This document shows, piece by piece, positions 6,011 through 13,372 of a stretch of 18,775 bases of DNA. Both the position numbers and the translations under genes were made by a program. This DNA is from UBA7702 sp051866595 (GTDB lineage Bacteria; Bacillota; Dehalobacteriia; UBA7702). Position 1 is the stretch's first letter; each line of letters opens with the position of its first letter. The notes below the pieces were generated by a model. The model searched no databases and was not told the DNA's origin. It saw only the letters and a program-made list of their open reading frames with translations. Where the stretch lies: NCBI GenBank assembly GCA_051866595.1, contig JBJDXI010000023.1, positions 1 through 18,775 on the forward strand, in the 5' to 3' direction.

Positions 6011-7741
6011 ATGCAGACTTATATGATCGCGAAGGGCGATACCCTATGGATGATCGCCAAAAAATTCGGTATTTCATTGGAAGAGCTGATCAAAGCGAAT
6101 CCCCAGATTAAAGATCCCAATAAAATCCATGAAGGGGAACTGGTGCAGATTCCTCTGGAGGAGATTGACGGCAAAACCGTTTATGTGGTGCAGAACGGTG
6201 ATACGATGTGGAATATTGCCCGTAAATTCGGTGTGACTGTTGAAGCGTTATTGAGAGAGAATCCCCATGTGACCGATGGGGATGTGCTCTCGGTGGGATG
6301 GAAAATCCGGATTCCCGGCGGCGAGGAATGCGCGGATTCTCCCGTTACCTACAAAGTACAGAGGGGCGATACCCTTTGGAAAATCGCTCAGAAATACAAC
6401 ATCGCTCTGGATGCATTACTGAAGGCCAATCCCCAGATTACCGATGAAAACGCCGTGATGGAAGGGCAGGTTTTGCAGATTCCCGTTACAATGCCTTCGG
6501 GACATCGGATCGGTATCAATAACGGCGCGCTGTATTTTGTGAAAACCGGCGATACCCTCTTTCAGATTGCCCAGCGATACGCGCTGCCTATGGAAACGCT
6601 GAAAAGAGCCAATCCCCAGCTTGGCGATGAAAACCGTCTTTCCCCGGGAATGCAGTTGTATCTTCCCGGATTTCATCATGTAAAAAACGGCGAGACTTTT
6701 TATTCCATCGCGATGTATTACTGGGTTTCTCTGGAAGATCTGATTCGGGTAAATCCCCAGGTTACGGATACTGACGAAATTCGGGCCGGCGATAAGATTG
6801 CCATTCCCCGACAGGAAAGCGGCGATATGGCGACGTATACCGTGAAACAGGGGGATACTCTCTATAAAATCGTCCAGAAATACAATGTGCCTGTTGAAGC
6901 GGTACTGCGTCATAATCGGGATATTGTCAGCAGTGATCTGATTTATCCCTGCCAGAAATTGCAGATTCCCGGGCCTCACTTGCTTCAGCGCGGTCAGACG
7001 TTGCCGATCCTTGCGGAAATGTACGGCGTTTCCCTTGGCGATCTGAGAGAGGCAAATCCGGAACTGGATGAAGAGGCACTGCGTCCTCAGGAAATGATTG
7101 TGATTCCCGCCTCGGAGACCGGCTCCTGTCGTTTCCGCCGTGAGGAGGATTGCGGCGGTGTGGATTATGTTGTCCAGAGCGGTGATACCATGGCTTCTAT
7201 TGCGGCCATGTATCATGTTCCCCTTGGGGCGCTGTCCCGGGCCAATCCGAGGATTCCCGATATTCATCGGATTACCCCCGGTATGGTGATTCATGTGCCG
7301 ACGGGTTTTGTGGAATGTGTCTGTCATCTGGTGAAACGGGGTGAAACGGTCTGGCAGATTGCGGCGATGCACGGTCTGACCGTAAACGCGCTGGTTCACG
7401 CCAATCCCCAGCTGGAGGATATGGACCGGATCCGTCCCGGTCAGGTGTTGATTATTCCGATCCGCAATATTCAGAAAAGAGGGGAAGAGGAAGAAACCGG
7501 GGTTGACCGGGCCATTACTTATCCGGAACTTTATGTCGCCCAGCGGGGGGATACTCTTTCTTCCGTTGCCGCGCGGTTCGGAACCAGCGTAAAACAGCTG
7601 CGTCTGGCCAATGAGGCTTTGAAAGATGAGGATCGGATCGCTCCGGGGCAGCAGCTGATTGTCCTTCCTTCGGAGGAGGTCTGTGAATATCGGTGTCTGG
7701 AATGTCCCTGGCTGGAACAGGGAATGGATGATGAATCATAA
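6011..7741 (+). CDS. Protein of ten tandem LysM domains, no catalytic domain
   Basis: A 576-residue protein built from ten LysM modules at about residues 3-49, 57-103, 113-159, 174-220, 223-267, 275-321, 322-367, 386-430, 439-484 and 507-554. Each repeats the pattern (V)x-x-GDTLWxIA...L..ANPQ....I..G..L.IP. LysM binds GlcNAc-containing glycans such as peptidoglycan. There is no signal peptide: the first LysM begins at residue 3, and no amidase, peptidase or anchoring domain is present. A short tail holds three cysteines (558, 562, 565). Module 7 is degenerate (GQTLPILA). The ATG has AAGGA 10 nt upstream. Possible roles are a spore-coat-like or inner-wall protein, or a protein exported by a non-classical route; none is demonstrated. 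Confidence 0.9.
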   Translation: MQTYMIAKGDTLWMIAKKFGISLEELIKANPQIKDPNKIHEGELVQIPLEEIDGKTVYVVQNGDTMWNIARKFGVTVEALLRENPHVTDGDVLSVGWKIRIPGGEECADSPVTYKVQRGDTLWKIAQKYNIALDALLKANPQITDENAVMEGQVLQIPVTMPSGHRIGINNGALYFVKTGDTLFQIAQRYALPMETLKRANPQLGDENRLSPGMQLYLPGFHHVKNGETFYSIAMYYWVSLEDLIRVNPQVTDTDEIRAGDKIAIPRQESGDMATYTVKQGDTLYKIVQKYNVPVEAVLRHNRDIVSSDLIYPCQKLQIPGPHLLQRGQTLPILAEMYGVSLGDLREANPELDEEALRPQEMIVIPASETGSCRFRREEDCGGVDYVVQSGDTMASIAAMYHVPLGALSRANPRIPDIHRITPGMVIHVPTGFVECVCHLVKRGETVWQIAAMHGLTVNALVHANPQLEDMDRIRPGQVLIIPIRNIQKRGEEEETGVDRAITYPELYVAQRGDTLSSVAARFGTSVKQLRLANEALKDEDRIAPGQQLIVLPSEEVCEYRCLECPWLEQGMDDES

Positions 7742-7760
7742 GTAAGTAATTTGAGAAGAC

Positions 7761-7790
7761 AGAGTCTGATCCTGGATCAGACTCTTTTTT
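7761..7790 (+). terminator. Intrinsic terminator after the LysM gene
   Basis: An 11-bp perfect stem (7761-7771 with 7775-7785) with a 3-nt loop, followed by T (7785-7790). Confidence 0.9.
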
Positions 7791-7830
7791 ATGGAATGAT
7801 CTTGTTTAATTTACTTTATGTAATATATAT

Positions 7831-7859
7831 TTGACAAAATGTCGTGAATGTGATAGAAT
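7831..7859 (+). promoter_or_regulatory. Sigma-A promoter of the XRE/membrane protein pair
   Basis: Perfect -35 TTGACA (7831-7836), a 17-bp spacer and -10 TAGAAT (7854-7859), preceded by an AT-rich stretch (TAATATATAT) resembling an UP element. The start near 7866 supports the downstream GTG (7882) as the regulator's start codon. Confidence 0.85.
7833..7843. promoter_or_regulatory. Candidate operator dyad overlapping the -35 box
   Basis: GACA-AAA-TGTC is a perfect 11-bp inverted repeat that overlaps the -35 hexamer. A repressor bound there would block RNA polymerase, so it is a plausible autoregulatory site for the XRE protein. The dyad is short and could be chance. Confidence 0.35.
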
Positions 7860-7881
7860 ATTGATGAAAGGAGAGGATGAT

Positions 7882-8103
7882 GTGGCTAAAAATCTTGCGA
7901 TAAAAGCCGCCCGGGCGCAGAAGGATATGACCCAGAAAGCCCTCGCGGAAAAAGTCGGTGTCTCCCGTCAGACGATGAACGCCATTGAACAGGGAGAATA
8001 TAATCCCACCATACGCTTGTGCCGGAAGATTTGCCGCGTATTGGAAAAAAGTCTGGATGAATTGTTTTGGGAGGATAATGAAGATGAAGAACAGGAAAAG
8101 TAA
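7882..8103 (+). CDS. XRE-family helix-turn-helix regulator
   Basis: A 73-residue single-domain HTH_3/XRE protein. The DNA-binding core reads KAARAQKDMTQKALAEKVGVSRQTMNAIEQGEYNPTI, split here as helix 2 (TQKALAEKVG) and recognition helix 3 (SRQTMNAIEQG), followed by LCRKICRVLEKSLDELFW. It is typical of short regulators that control an adjacent membrane protein gene. GTG at 7882 was chosen: AAAGGAGAGG lies 5-8 nt upstream and the earlier in-frame TTG (7831) and ATG (7864) lie in or before the promoter's start site. Its 3' end overlaps the next gene by 20 nt. Confidence 0.9.
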   Translation: MAKNLAIKAARAQKDMTQKALAEKVGVSRQTMNAIEQGEYNPTIRLCRKICRVLEKSLDELFWEDNEDEEQEK

Positions 8104-8545
8104 TCTCGATGAAAGACAGGAACTGAAATTGTTGAAGATCGAGCATAACGGTTGTTGGCTCGCGTTTTGGGGGTTGCTGATCGCTCTGGCGGTGCAGATG
8201 GTGCTGACGCCGGACAATCCCAAGGCCCTGGCCGGGGAATGGATCGTGTTTATGACGCTGGCGCTGTATCTTTCCGTTGCCTGCATGAGAAACGGTATCT
8301 GGGACCGAAAAATCCGTCCTACGGTCAAAAACAATCTGCTGATGAGCGCCGCCGCCGGTCTGGTGATGGGCATCCTGTATTTTGCCATTTCCTATATCCG
8401 TTATCATCATCTGATCGGTTCTTTGGCTACGGCGGCTTTTATGTTTTTCTTTGTGGATGTGCTGTGCTTCGGCGCGCTGATGCTTTCGGCGAAGATCTAT
8501 CGGAAACGCCTGGATAAAATGGAAGAAAAAATCGAGGAAGAGTAA
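8084..8545 (+). CDS. Four-helix membrane protein paired with the XRE regulator
   Basis: A 153-residue protein: a short hydrophilic N-terminus with a DERQELKLLKIEHNGCW motif, four predicted transmembrane helices (about residues 22-40, 50-68, 84-104 and 113-138), and a charged C-terminal tail. The DERQ start is common in small membrane proteins found beside XRE regulators of this type; I do not recall a firm family name (a DUF6773-like assignment is only a guess). The ATG at 8084 has GGGAGG 9 nt upstream; ATG 8078 is in frame but only 3 nt from that site. The overlap with the regulator implies translational coupling. Function unknown. Confidence 0.8.
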   Translation: MKNRKSNLDERQELKLLKIEHNGCWLAFWGLLIALAVQMVLTPDNPKALAGEWIVFMTLALYLSVACMRNGIWDRKIRPTVKNNLLMSAAAGLVMGILYFAISYIRYHHLIGSLATAAFMFFFVDVLCFGALMLSAKIYRKRLDKMEEKIEEE

Positions 8546-8574
8546 AACCGGTGAAACGAAAGTTTTCCGGAAGG

Positions 8575-8603
8575 GCAGTCTCCTTTGGTGGGGACTGCTT
8601 TTT
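8575..8603 (+). terminator. Intrinsic terminator after the XRE/membrane pair
   Basis: A 9-bp stem (8575-8583 with 8590-8598, one G-U pair) and a 6-nt loop, followed by TTTTT. Confidence 0.82.
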
Positions 8604-8788
8604 ATTTGGCCAGACGCATCGGAAGGGGAGCTGAAGCGAATACGATGGAAAGAAAATGTGGGGAATACGTCTTTTTATTGTAAATTTTTAACTCTTTTAT
8701 TTTTCGGAAGGGATATGTCGATCATCGTAGAATATTACAGAAATGCAGAAAATAAAAGCGAAAGATCGTTGAACCGGAGGTTGAATGA

Positions 8789-9169
8789 ATGGATATTTAT
8801 GATAAGGTGGCGGAACTCGCGCTTCTGCTCAGGGGAACGCCTGAGTTTGTGGAGTGGTTGGAAGTGAAAGAGCTCATCGACCAGACGATCGAGGAAAAAA
8901 ATATTTTGCTGAAATATCGTACCTGCCAGCTTGCCATGGAATTTGCCGGTTTTTCCGATGTGTCGGACGCTTGTCTGGAAAGCGCCCAGGATGAACTGGA
9001 CGAGATCTGTGATATTATGGAAAGAAATCCGCTTTTGTCCCGGTATTTACAGGCGGAAGAGTGCTTTTGTGGGATGCTCAATAAAATGCAGCAGATCTTT
9101 GCCAAAAATATTGATTTTCCCACGGAAGATTTTTTTGTTGTGAACGAAACCGGCGGATTTTTGAATTGA
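8789..9169 (+). CDS. YlbF-family protein
   Basis: A 126-residue, mostly helical protein matching the Com_YlbF family (PF06133): an N-terminal helix with the A..L...L..TPEF..WLE...I segment, a central long helix (AQDELDEICDIMERNP) and LLSRYLQAEECF toward the end. In Bacillus, YlbF acts with YmcA and YaaT in a complex that modulates RNase Y and can carry Fe-S clusters. Five cysteines (46, 62, 74, 92, 94), including a C-F-C pair, could bind metal, but that is inference. GGAGG lies 8 nt before the ATG. It opens an operon whose next gene starts 9 nt later. A TAGAAT -10-like hexamer (8728-8733) exists upstream without a good -35. Confidence 0.8.
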   Translation: MDIYDKVAELALLLRGTPEFVEWLEVKELIDQTIEEKNILLKYRTCQLAMEFAGFSDVSDACLESAQDELDEICDIMERNPLLSRYLQAEECFCGMLNKMQQIFAKNIDFPTEDFFVVNETGGFLN

Positions 9170-9178
9170 GGTGTCATT

Positions 9179-10069
9179 TTGGATATTACATTAAACGAAC
9201 TCAAAGACAGATTGGAAGAACAGAAATATATCGCTGAGGATGATATTATTGTTCCTTTGTTCCTTGCGCTGAAATTGGGCAAGCCTTTGCTGATTACCGG
9301 CGGCGCCGGTGTGGGTAAAACGGAAATTGCCAAAGTGGTGGCGAAAATCTTTGATATGGACCTTATTCGTTTGCAATGCTACGAAGGTCTTGATGAAAAT
9401 AAAGCGCTCTATGAGTGGAATTATCAGAAACAGCTTTTACATATTCAAAGTAAAAACGCCTGCGGAGGCGGGGATGAAAATGATATTTTTTCCGAAGAGT
9501 ATCTTCTGTCCCGTCCTGTGCTGAAAGCTTTGCGTGCGGAAGAGCAATGTGTTTTGCTGATTGACGAAATTGATAAGACCGACCCGGAATTTGAAGCGTT
9601 TCTTTTTGAAGTCCTTTCCGACTTTCAGGTTTCCGTTCCTGAGTGGGGTACGGTGACGGCAAAACATATTCCCATTGTGATTCTGACCAGCAACGGAGAA
9701 AGAGAACTTTCCGATGGGATGAAACGTCGTTCGATTTTCCTGCATATTGATTATCCTTCCATTGAAAAAGAAATTGCCATTATACAGGCGAAAGTGCCGG
9801 ATTTGGGACCGGAACTCACCCGTCAGCTGGCCCGGGGTACCGCATATCTGCGCCGGGAATTGAAGCTGCGGAAGAATCCTTCCATTGCCGAAACCCTGGA
9901 TTGGGCCAACAGCCTGATTCAGTTCGATACCGATCGCATTTCGGAAAAGCTCATTAACGATACCATGGTGCTGCTTTTGAAGGATGAAGATGATTTTGAA
10001 AAATTCAACGCCAACGGCGGTGCTTCAAAGATGCTTCGGAATATGATGGGAGAAGCCTCGGAAGACTGA
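9179..10069 (+). CDS. MoxR-type AAA+ ATPase
   Basis: A 296-residue AAA+ protein of the MoxR/AAA_5 class. Walker A is GGAGVGKT (41-48), Walker B VLLIDEID (125-132), sensor 1 TSN (170-172), and a basic MKRR (181-184) lies where the arginine finger is expected. MoxR ATPases act with VWA-domain partners as chaperones that insert cofactors or remodel protein complexes, and the next gene encodes such a partner. The start is TTG (9179), since GAGG lies 7 nt upstream and overlaps the stop codon of the preceding gene. Spacing to the VWA gene is 18 nt. Confidence 0.92.
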   Translation: MDITLNELKDRLEEQKYIAEDDIIVPLFLALKLGKPLLITGGAGVGKTEIAKVVAKIFDMDLIRLQCYEGLDENKALYEWNYQKQLLHIQSKNACGGGDENDIFSEEYLLSRPVLKALRAEEQCVLLIDEIDKTDPEFEAFLFEVLSDFQVSVPEWGTVTAKHIPIVILTSNGERELSDGMKRRSIFLHIDYPSIEKEIAIIQAKVPDLGPELTRQLARGTAYLRRELKLRKNPSIAETLDWANSLIQFDTDRISEKLINDTMVLLLKDEDDFEKFNANGGASKMLRNMMGEASED

Positions 10070-10087
10070 TCTTTGTGAGGTGAGATC

Positions 10088-11368
10088 ATGGACAACTATA
10101 TTGAAAACCACTTTGTGACCTTCATCCATATTCTGCGTAAATCCGGGGTCACCGTCGGTATTTCCCAGATCCTTGATTCCCTGGAAGTTCTTTCGGTCCT
10201 TGACATCACCGATCGGGAACAGGTATATACCGGTCTTTCGGCGGTATTGGCGAAAAATCCTCATGAACAGGAAATCTTTCACGATGCCTTCGATGTGTTT
10301 TTTGTTCCTCTGAATGTCCGGGATAAGCAGATGGAAAAATTCGAAGAACATCAGCAGGAACTGGATCAAATCAAGGAAGAGCTGGTTTTTCAGGAAGAGC
10401 AGTTGGAGGTGTCCGAAAAGGATATGCAGACCTACAGCTCTCTCAGTGAAGAACAACGCCGGAAAATTCAGGATTTTCTGGACAAGGCCAGCAATGGCGC
10501 GAATATGACACCGGATCATCGTGGGATGATTGAAGCACAGATCCACAGCCTTTTACAGCGTCTCAGGGACAACATGGGCGGAGCTCAGTTTCAGACGGTG
10601 GAAACCACCGGCGTTGCCATGTGGGACGCATTGCTCTATGATATGCAGCAGCAGCGGAGCGATGAAGATTTGATGCTGAAAGATATTTCCGAGATCAGAG
10701 ATAATGAAATGGAGGCGGCGGTGGTGATGATCCGCCAGCTGGCCAGACGTCTGGCCAATCGCATCGGCCGCCGGCATCGCATCAGTTCCAATGTCCACGC
10801 CGTGGACATTCGCCGTTCTGTGCGAAACTCCCTGCGTTACGGTGGTGTTCTGATGGAATTGAAATACCGTAAACCCCGTATTCAAAAGCCCACCATTGTG
10901 TTGATTGCCGATGTTTCCGGTTCGATGCTGAAATACAGCAGTTTTCTGTTGGAATTGATGTACGGCCTTTCCACGGTGCTGCCGAATATCCGCAGTTATG
11001 TATTTGCGGAAAAATTAAAACGGCTTGATCTCCATGAATTTAATATTGATAAATTTTCTCACGATAAAGAACTGGGAGATGGGACAAATCTTTACGATTC
11101 CCTCTTGGACTTTCGGGCAGATTATGATACAATGCTAAATAAAAAGACAGTTTTGATTATTTTGAGTGACGCAAAAACCATTGAATACAAAAAGGCTGCG
11201 GAGGAAATTGAATCTTTGAGCGACCGGGTGAAAGAGATCCTTTGGCTCAATCCCCTGCCCGCCGATGAGTGGGAACGGTTTGTTCAAACCAAAGCAATGA
11301 TGCCTTATGTGACGATGTTGGAAGCTTCTTCCATTCAAAAGCTGACCAAGGCTGTGCGAGATATTTAA
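10088..11368 (+). CDS. VWA-domain protein, CoxE type
   Basis: A 426-residue protein of the VWA_CoxE family (PF05762). The N-terminal helical region (about 1-75) is CoxE-like. A charged, probably coiled-coil region (about 78-135) follows, then an Arg-rich linker (RQLARRLANRIGRRHR). The VWA domain starts near residue 265, with MIDAS residues D275-x-S277-x-S279, T333 in DGTN and D361 in LSDAKT, so the metal site looks intact. CoxE-type proteins work with MoxR ATPases, classically in maturing carbon monoxide dehydrogenase; no such enzyme lies here, so the client is unknown. GAGG lies 7 nt before the ATG. Confidence 0.9.
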   Translation: MDNYIENHFVTFIHILRKSGVTVGISQILDSLEVLSVLDITDREQVYTGLSAVLAKNPHEQEIFHDAFDVFFVPLNVRDKQMEKFEEHQQELDQIKEELVFQEEQLEVSEKDMQTYSSLSEEQRRKIQDFLDKASNGANMTPDHRGMIEAQIHSLLQRLRDNMGGAQFQTVETTGVAMWDALLYDMQQQRSDEDLMLKDISEIRDNEMEAAVVMIRQLARRLANRIGRRHRISSNVHAVDIRRSVRNSLRYGGVLMELKYRKPRIQKPTIVLIADVSGSMLKYSSFLLELMYGLSTVLPNIRSYVFAEKLKRLDLHEFNIDKFSHDKELGDGTNLYDSLLDFRADYDTMLNKKTVLIILSDAKTIEYKKAAEEIESLSDRVKEILWLNPLPADEWERFVQTKAMMPYVTMLEASSIQKLTKAVRDI

Positions 11369-11390
11369 ATTGAAGGAGAGGGTTTAAGTT

Positions 11391-11606
11391 ATGCCGAAAT
11401 ACAGTTTTCGCTGCAAAGAATGTGATGAAGAATATACCGTGAATTGCGTGTATGAAGAAAAGATGAACGCCAAATGCCCGAAATGCGGTTCTCTTGAGAA
11501 AAAAGTGATCTACAAACCTTTGGGCTACGGACGCGCCCAGTCTGTGACGGAACGTATGGGCATTACGGAAATTCCGCCCCACGGTCATTTCTTTGGTGAA
11601 AAATAA
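11391..11606 (+). CDS. FmdB-type zinc ribbon protein
   Basis: A 71-residue protein opening MPKYSFRCKECDEEY, the FmdB-type regulatory zinc-ribbon signature (zf-FmdB). Two CxxC knuckles (C8/C11 and C29/C32) should bind one zinc ion; C19 is extra. The C-terminal half is basic then Gly/Pro/His-rich. It begins 22 nt after the VWA gene with GGAGAGG upstream, so it is probably the last gene of the YlbF-MoxR-VWA operon. Its role is unknown; family members are predicted nucleic-acid or protein-binding accessory factors. Confidence 0.85.
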   Translation: MPKYSFRCKECDEEYTVNCVYEEKMNAKCPKCGSLEKKVIYKPLGYGRAQSVTERMGITEIPPHGHFFGEK

Positions 11607-11622
11607 GAGGAGTCCTGTTCTA

Positions 11623-11651
11623 TTGACAGATGAGAAATTTTCATTTATCAT
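11623..11651 (+). promoter_or_regulatory. Sigma-A promoter of the anchored acidic protein gene
   Basis: Perfect -35 TTGACA (11623-11628), a 17-bp spacer and -10 TATCAT (11646-11651). The start near 11658 gives a leader of about 38 nt. No terminator separates it from the zinc-ribbon gene, so readthrough transcription is also possible. Confidence 0.75.
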
Positions 11652-11695
11652 TAGAAAAGCTCCTTATGAACTATTCCTGATGATGGAGGTCTGAA

Positions 11696-12415
11696 ATGTT
11701 TATTGAGAATTTGCGCCGCGCGAAAAGCAAATGGCGCGTTGGGATCGGGATTCTTATGGGTCTCATTGTAATTTCGCTTCTTGCTACATTTTCTTACGCG
11801 GGGAACAGCATGAACGCTTCCTCGGCCAGCTCGGATACGGGGATTCTCGCTTCGGCGGAAGCGATGGCGGAGGACGCTGAGAAATCAGCGAAAAACGCCG
11901 CGGATGATGCCACGGTACAGGGTGAGGCGGCCTCGGCTTACCTGAGTCTCGCCGGTTATATGGAATTATATCTGGAAGATCCCTCCGATGCCTATGAAAA
12001 GGCGCTGAAATACGCTCAGAACATGGTAACGGCCTGCGGTTCGGTGGAATCGCCGGATTATGAATCCGCCTATGGCTATGTTTTGGAAGCCCAGGCCGGT
12101 CTGGAAGACGCGGATGGCCTTTCTTCCGCTTTTCTGGAAAGCCTGAATGTAATGGAAATCAGCGAGGATTATCTGAATACGTACTATAATTATATGTCGT
12201 CGCTGGACGCTTACGATCAGTTTATTACCGACATGGATACGGTAACGGAAAAACTGGAAGCCCTTGCCGCCGATGAACCGGAAGAGGAAGAATCGGAAGA
12301 AACCGAAGATGAAGAAGAAACCGGGAATGATGAAGCTAAAACACCTGCGGAATTGATGGATTATGCGGCGGAACTGGTTCGTCAGGCAACGGTGGCGAGA
12401 GACAGCGCGGAATAA
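11696..12415 (+). CDS. Membrane-anchored acidic extracytoplasmic protein, unknown function
   Basis: A 239-residue protein with a basic N-terminus (RRAKSKWR), one hydrophobic segment (about 15-35; signal peptide or anchor, with a possible SYA-type cleavage site after it) and an outside part rich in Ala, Glu, Asp, Ser and Tyr. Residues 48-180 look all-helical with a pattern reminiscent of TPR-like or four-helix folds (SAYLSLAGYMELYL, DAYEKALKYAQNM). Residues 190-215 are a Glu-rich low-complexity linker before a final helix. I do not recognise a family. GGAGG lies 6 nt before the ATG. It has its own promoter and terminator, so it is probably a single-gene unit. Confidence 0.85.
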   Translation: MFIENLRRAKSKWRVGIGILMGLIVISLLATFSYAGNSMNASSASSDTGILASAEAMAEDAEKSAKNAADDATVQGEAASAYLSLAGYMELYLEDPSDAYEKALKYAQNMVTACGSVESPDYESAYGYVLEAQAGLEDADGLSSAFLESLNVMEISEDYLNTYYNYMSSLDAYDQFITDMDTVTEKLEALAADEPEEEESEETEDEEETGNDEAKTPAELMDYAAELVRQATVARDSAE

Positions 12416-12430
12416 CTGAATGAAGTGTGA

Positions 12431-12461
12431 AAAGATGCACCGACAAGGTGCATCTTTTTTT
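12431..12461 (+). terminator. Intrinsic terminator after the anchored protein gene
   Basis: An 11-bp perfect stem (12431-12441 with 12447-12457), a 5-nt GACAA loop and a seven-T run. Confidence 0.92.
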
Positions 12462-12500
12462 CGGTTGTTTCGGCCGCGGTATTTTTTAACATATTTTCAG

Positions 12501-12529
12501 TAGACGGAAGTATCTTTTTTTAGTATAAT
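12501..12529 (+). promoter_or_regulatory. Promoter of the COG2426-type gene
   Basis: -35 TAGACG (12501-12506), a 17-bp spacer and a perfect -10 TATAAT (12524-12529). The start near 12536 lies about 22 nt before the ATG. Confidence 0.7.
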
Positions 12530-12557
12530 GAAAAGAACCCATGAGAGGAGATATTTT

Positions 12558-13130
12558 ATGTCTGAAACCGTATTTGGCTTTTTATCCGGGTTGCCGATGA
12601 ATTGGATTGTCTTTTTCGCTTCGGCCATTCCCATTACAGAATTGCGCGCCGCCATTCCTTTCGGTATTGCCGGGGGGATGAGTCCTTTATCGGCATGGTT
12701 TTGGGGGGTTCTTGGAAATCTGCTGCCAATTCCGTTTATTCTGTATATGTGGCCCTTGATTTATAAAATCTTTGACGCGATTCCCTTTACCCGGGGAGTT
12801 CTTCACCGTTTTGTGGATAAATCCAGGGAAAAAGGGAAGACCATTGAAAAGAAAGGAACCATTGGGCTTACGGTTTTTGTGGGGATTCCGCTGCCAGTAA
12901 CCGGTGTGTGGACAGGATCGCTGATCAGCTTCTTCCTCGGTCTGAAACCGCTGCGGGCGGCGGCGGCCATGGCGCTGGGCGCGATGATTTCCGGTACCAT
13001 TGTGACATTGATTACGATTGGTTTCGTGAACGTGGCGGGCTCCGTTGGTATCTGGGGCGCTTTGGCGGCGTTGGTGGTCTTTTTTGTTGTGGTATATGTG
13101 ATTTATAAAATAGTGAAAAAAAGAAAATAA
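12558..13130 (+). CDS. COG2426 small membrane protein (Sm_multidrug_ex family)
   Basis: A 190-residue hydrophobic protein of the family labelled 'putative small multi-drug export protein' (PF06695, COG2426). Signatures are ASAIPITELRAAIPFGIA near the N-terminus, FWGVLGNLLPIPFILY, and the central VFVGIPLPVTGVWTGSL. About five to six transmembrane helices are predicted, with a basic C-terminus (KIVKKRK). The export function is a database label without strong proof. ATG 12558 was chosen because GAGAGGAG lies 7 nt upstream; an earlier in-frame ATG at 12528 falls inside the -10 box. Confidence 0.9.
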   Translation: MSETVFGFLSGLPMNWIVFFASAIPITELRAAIPFGIAGGMSPLSAWFWGVLGNLLPIPFILYMWPLIYKIFDAIPFTRGVLHRFVDKSREKGKTIEKKGTIGLTVFVGIPLPVTGVWTGSLISFFLGLKPLRAAAAMALGAMISGTIVTLITIGFVNVAGSVGIWGALAALVVFFVVVYVIYKIVKKRK

Positions 13131-13144
13131 AGAATGAAGAACGG

Positions 13145-13177
13145 ATCTCCGGAAGTTTTGCTTCCGGGGATTTTTTT
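13145..13177 (+). terminator. Intrinsic terminator before the dcw region
   Basis: An 11-bp stem (13145-13155 with 13161-13171, one T-G pair), a 5-nt TTTTG loop and a seven-T run. It insulates the dcw promoter from upstream transcription. Confidence 0.88.
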
Positions 13178-13301
13178 GTCTCCGCGGCGGAGAAAACCGG
13201 AGAAAAAACGGCCTTTGCCGAAATGTTTTTGCTTGTTTGCTTCTGACTCGGACGGGGAAAGAAAAAAATTGAGAAGTTTTTGATTTTTTTTAAAAAAGCT
13301 C

Positions 13302-13330
13302 TTTACAAATCGGAAATTATGGTTTAATAT
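13302..13330 (+). promoter_or_regulatory. Promoter of the mraZ/dcw cluster
   Basis: -35 TTTACA (13302-13307), a 17-bp spacer and -10 TAATAT (13325-13330), with T- and A-tracts upstream. The start would lie near 13337, at the first of four MraZ-box-like repeats. It is about 430 bp upstream of mraZ; I saw no better promoter in between. Confidence 0.65.
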
Positions 13331-13335
13331 ATAGA

Positions 13336-13372
13336 AAAGTGGTTGAAAGTTGCAAGAAGTGGTATGAAGTGG
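13336..13372 (+). promoter_or_regulatory. Four direct repeats at 10-bp pitch: candidate MraZ operator
   Basis: AAAGTGG (13336), AAAGTTG (13346), GAAGTGG (13356) and GAAGTGG (13366) start exactly 10 bp apart, so all face the same side of the helix. MraZ homologues bind tandem G/T-rich repeats upstream of mraZ (TGGGN type in E. coli; AAAGTG type in mycoplasmas) and repress the cluster. Position over the predicted transcription start and sequence both fit. The target protein MraZ is encoded downstream at 13763. Confidence 0.75.

Noticed and set aside
6416..7399. 327-codon minus-strand open frame opposite the LysM gene.
   Set aside because: It arises from the repeated LysM codon pattern read in reverse and has no start signals.
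8658..8867. 69-codon plus-strand open frame overlapping the start of the YlbF gene.
   Set aside because: No ribosome site, no family, and it overlaps the well-supported YlbF start in another frame.
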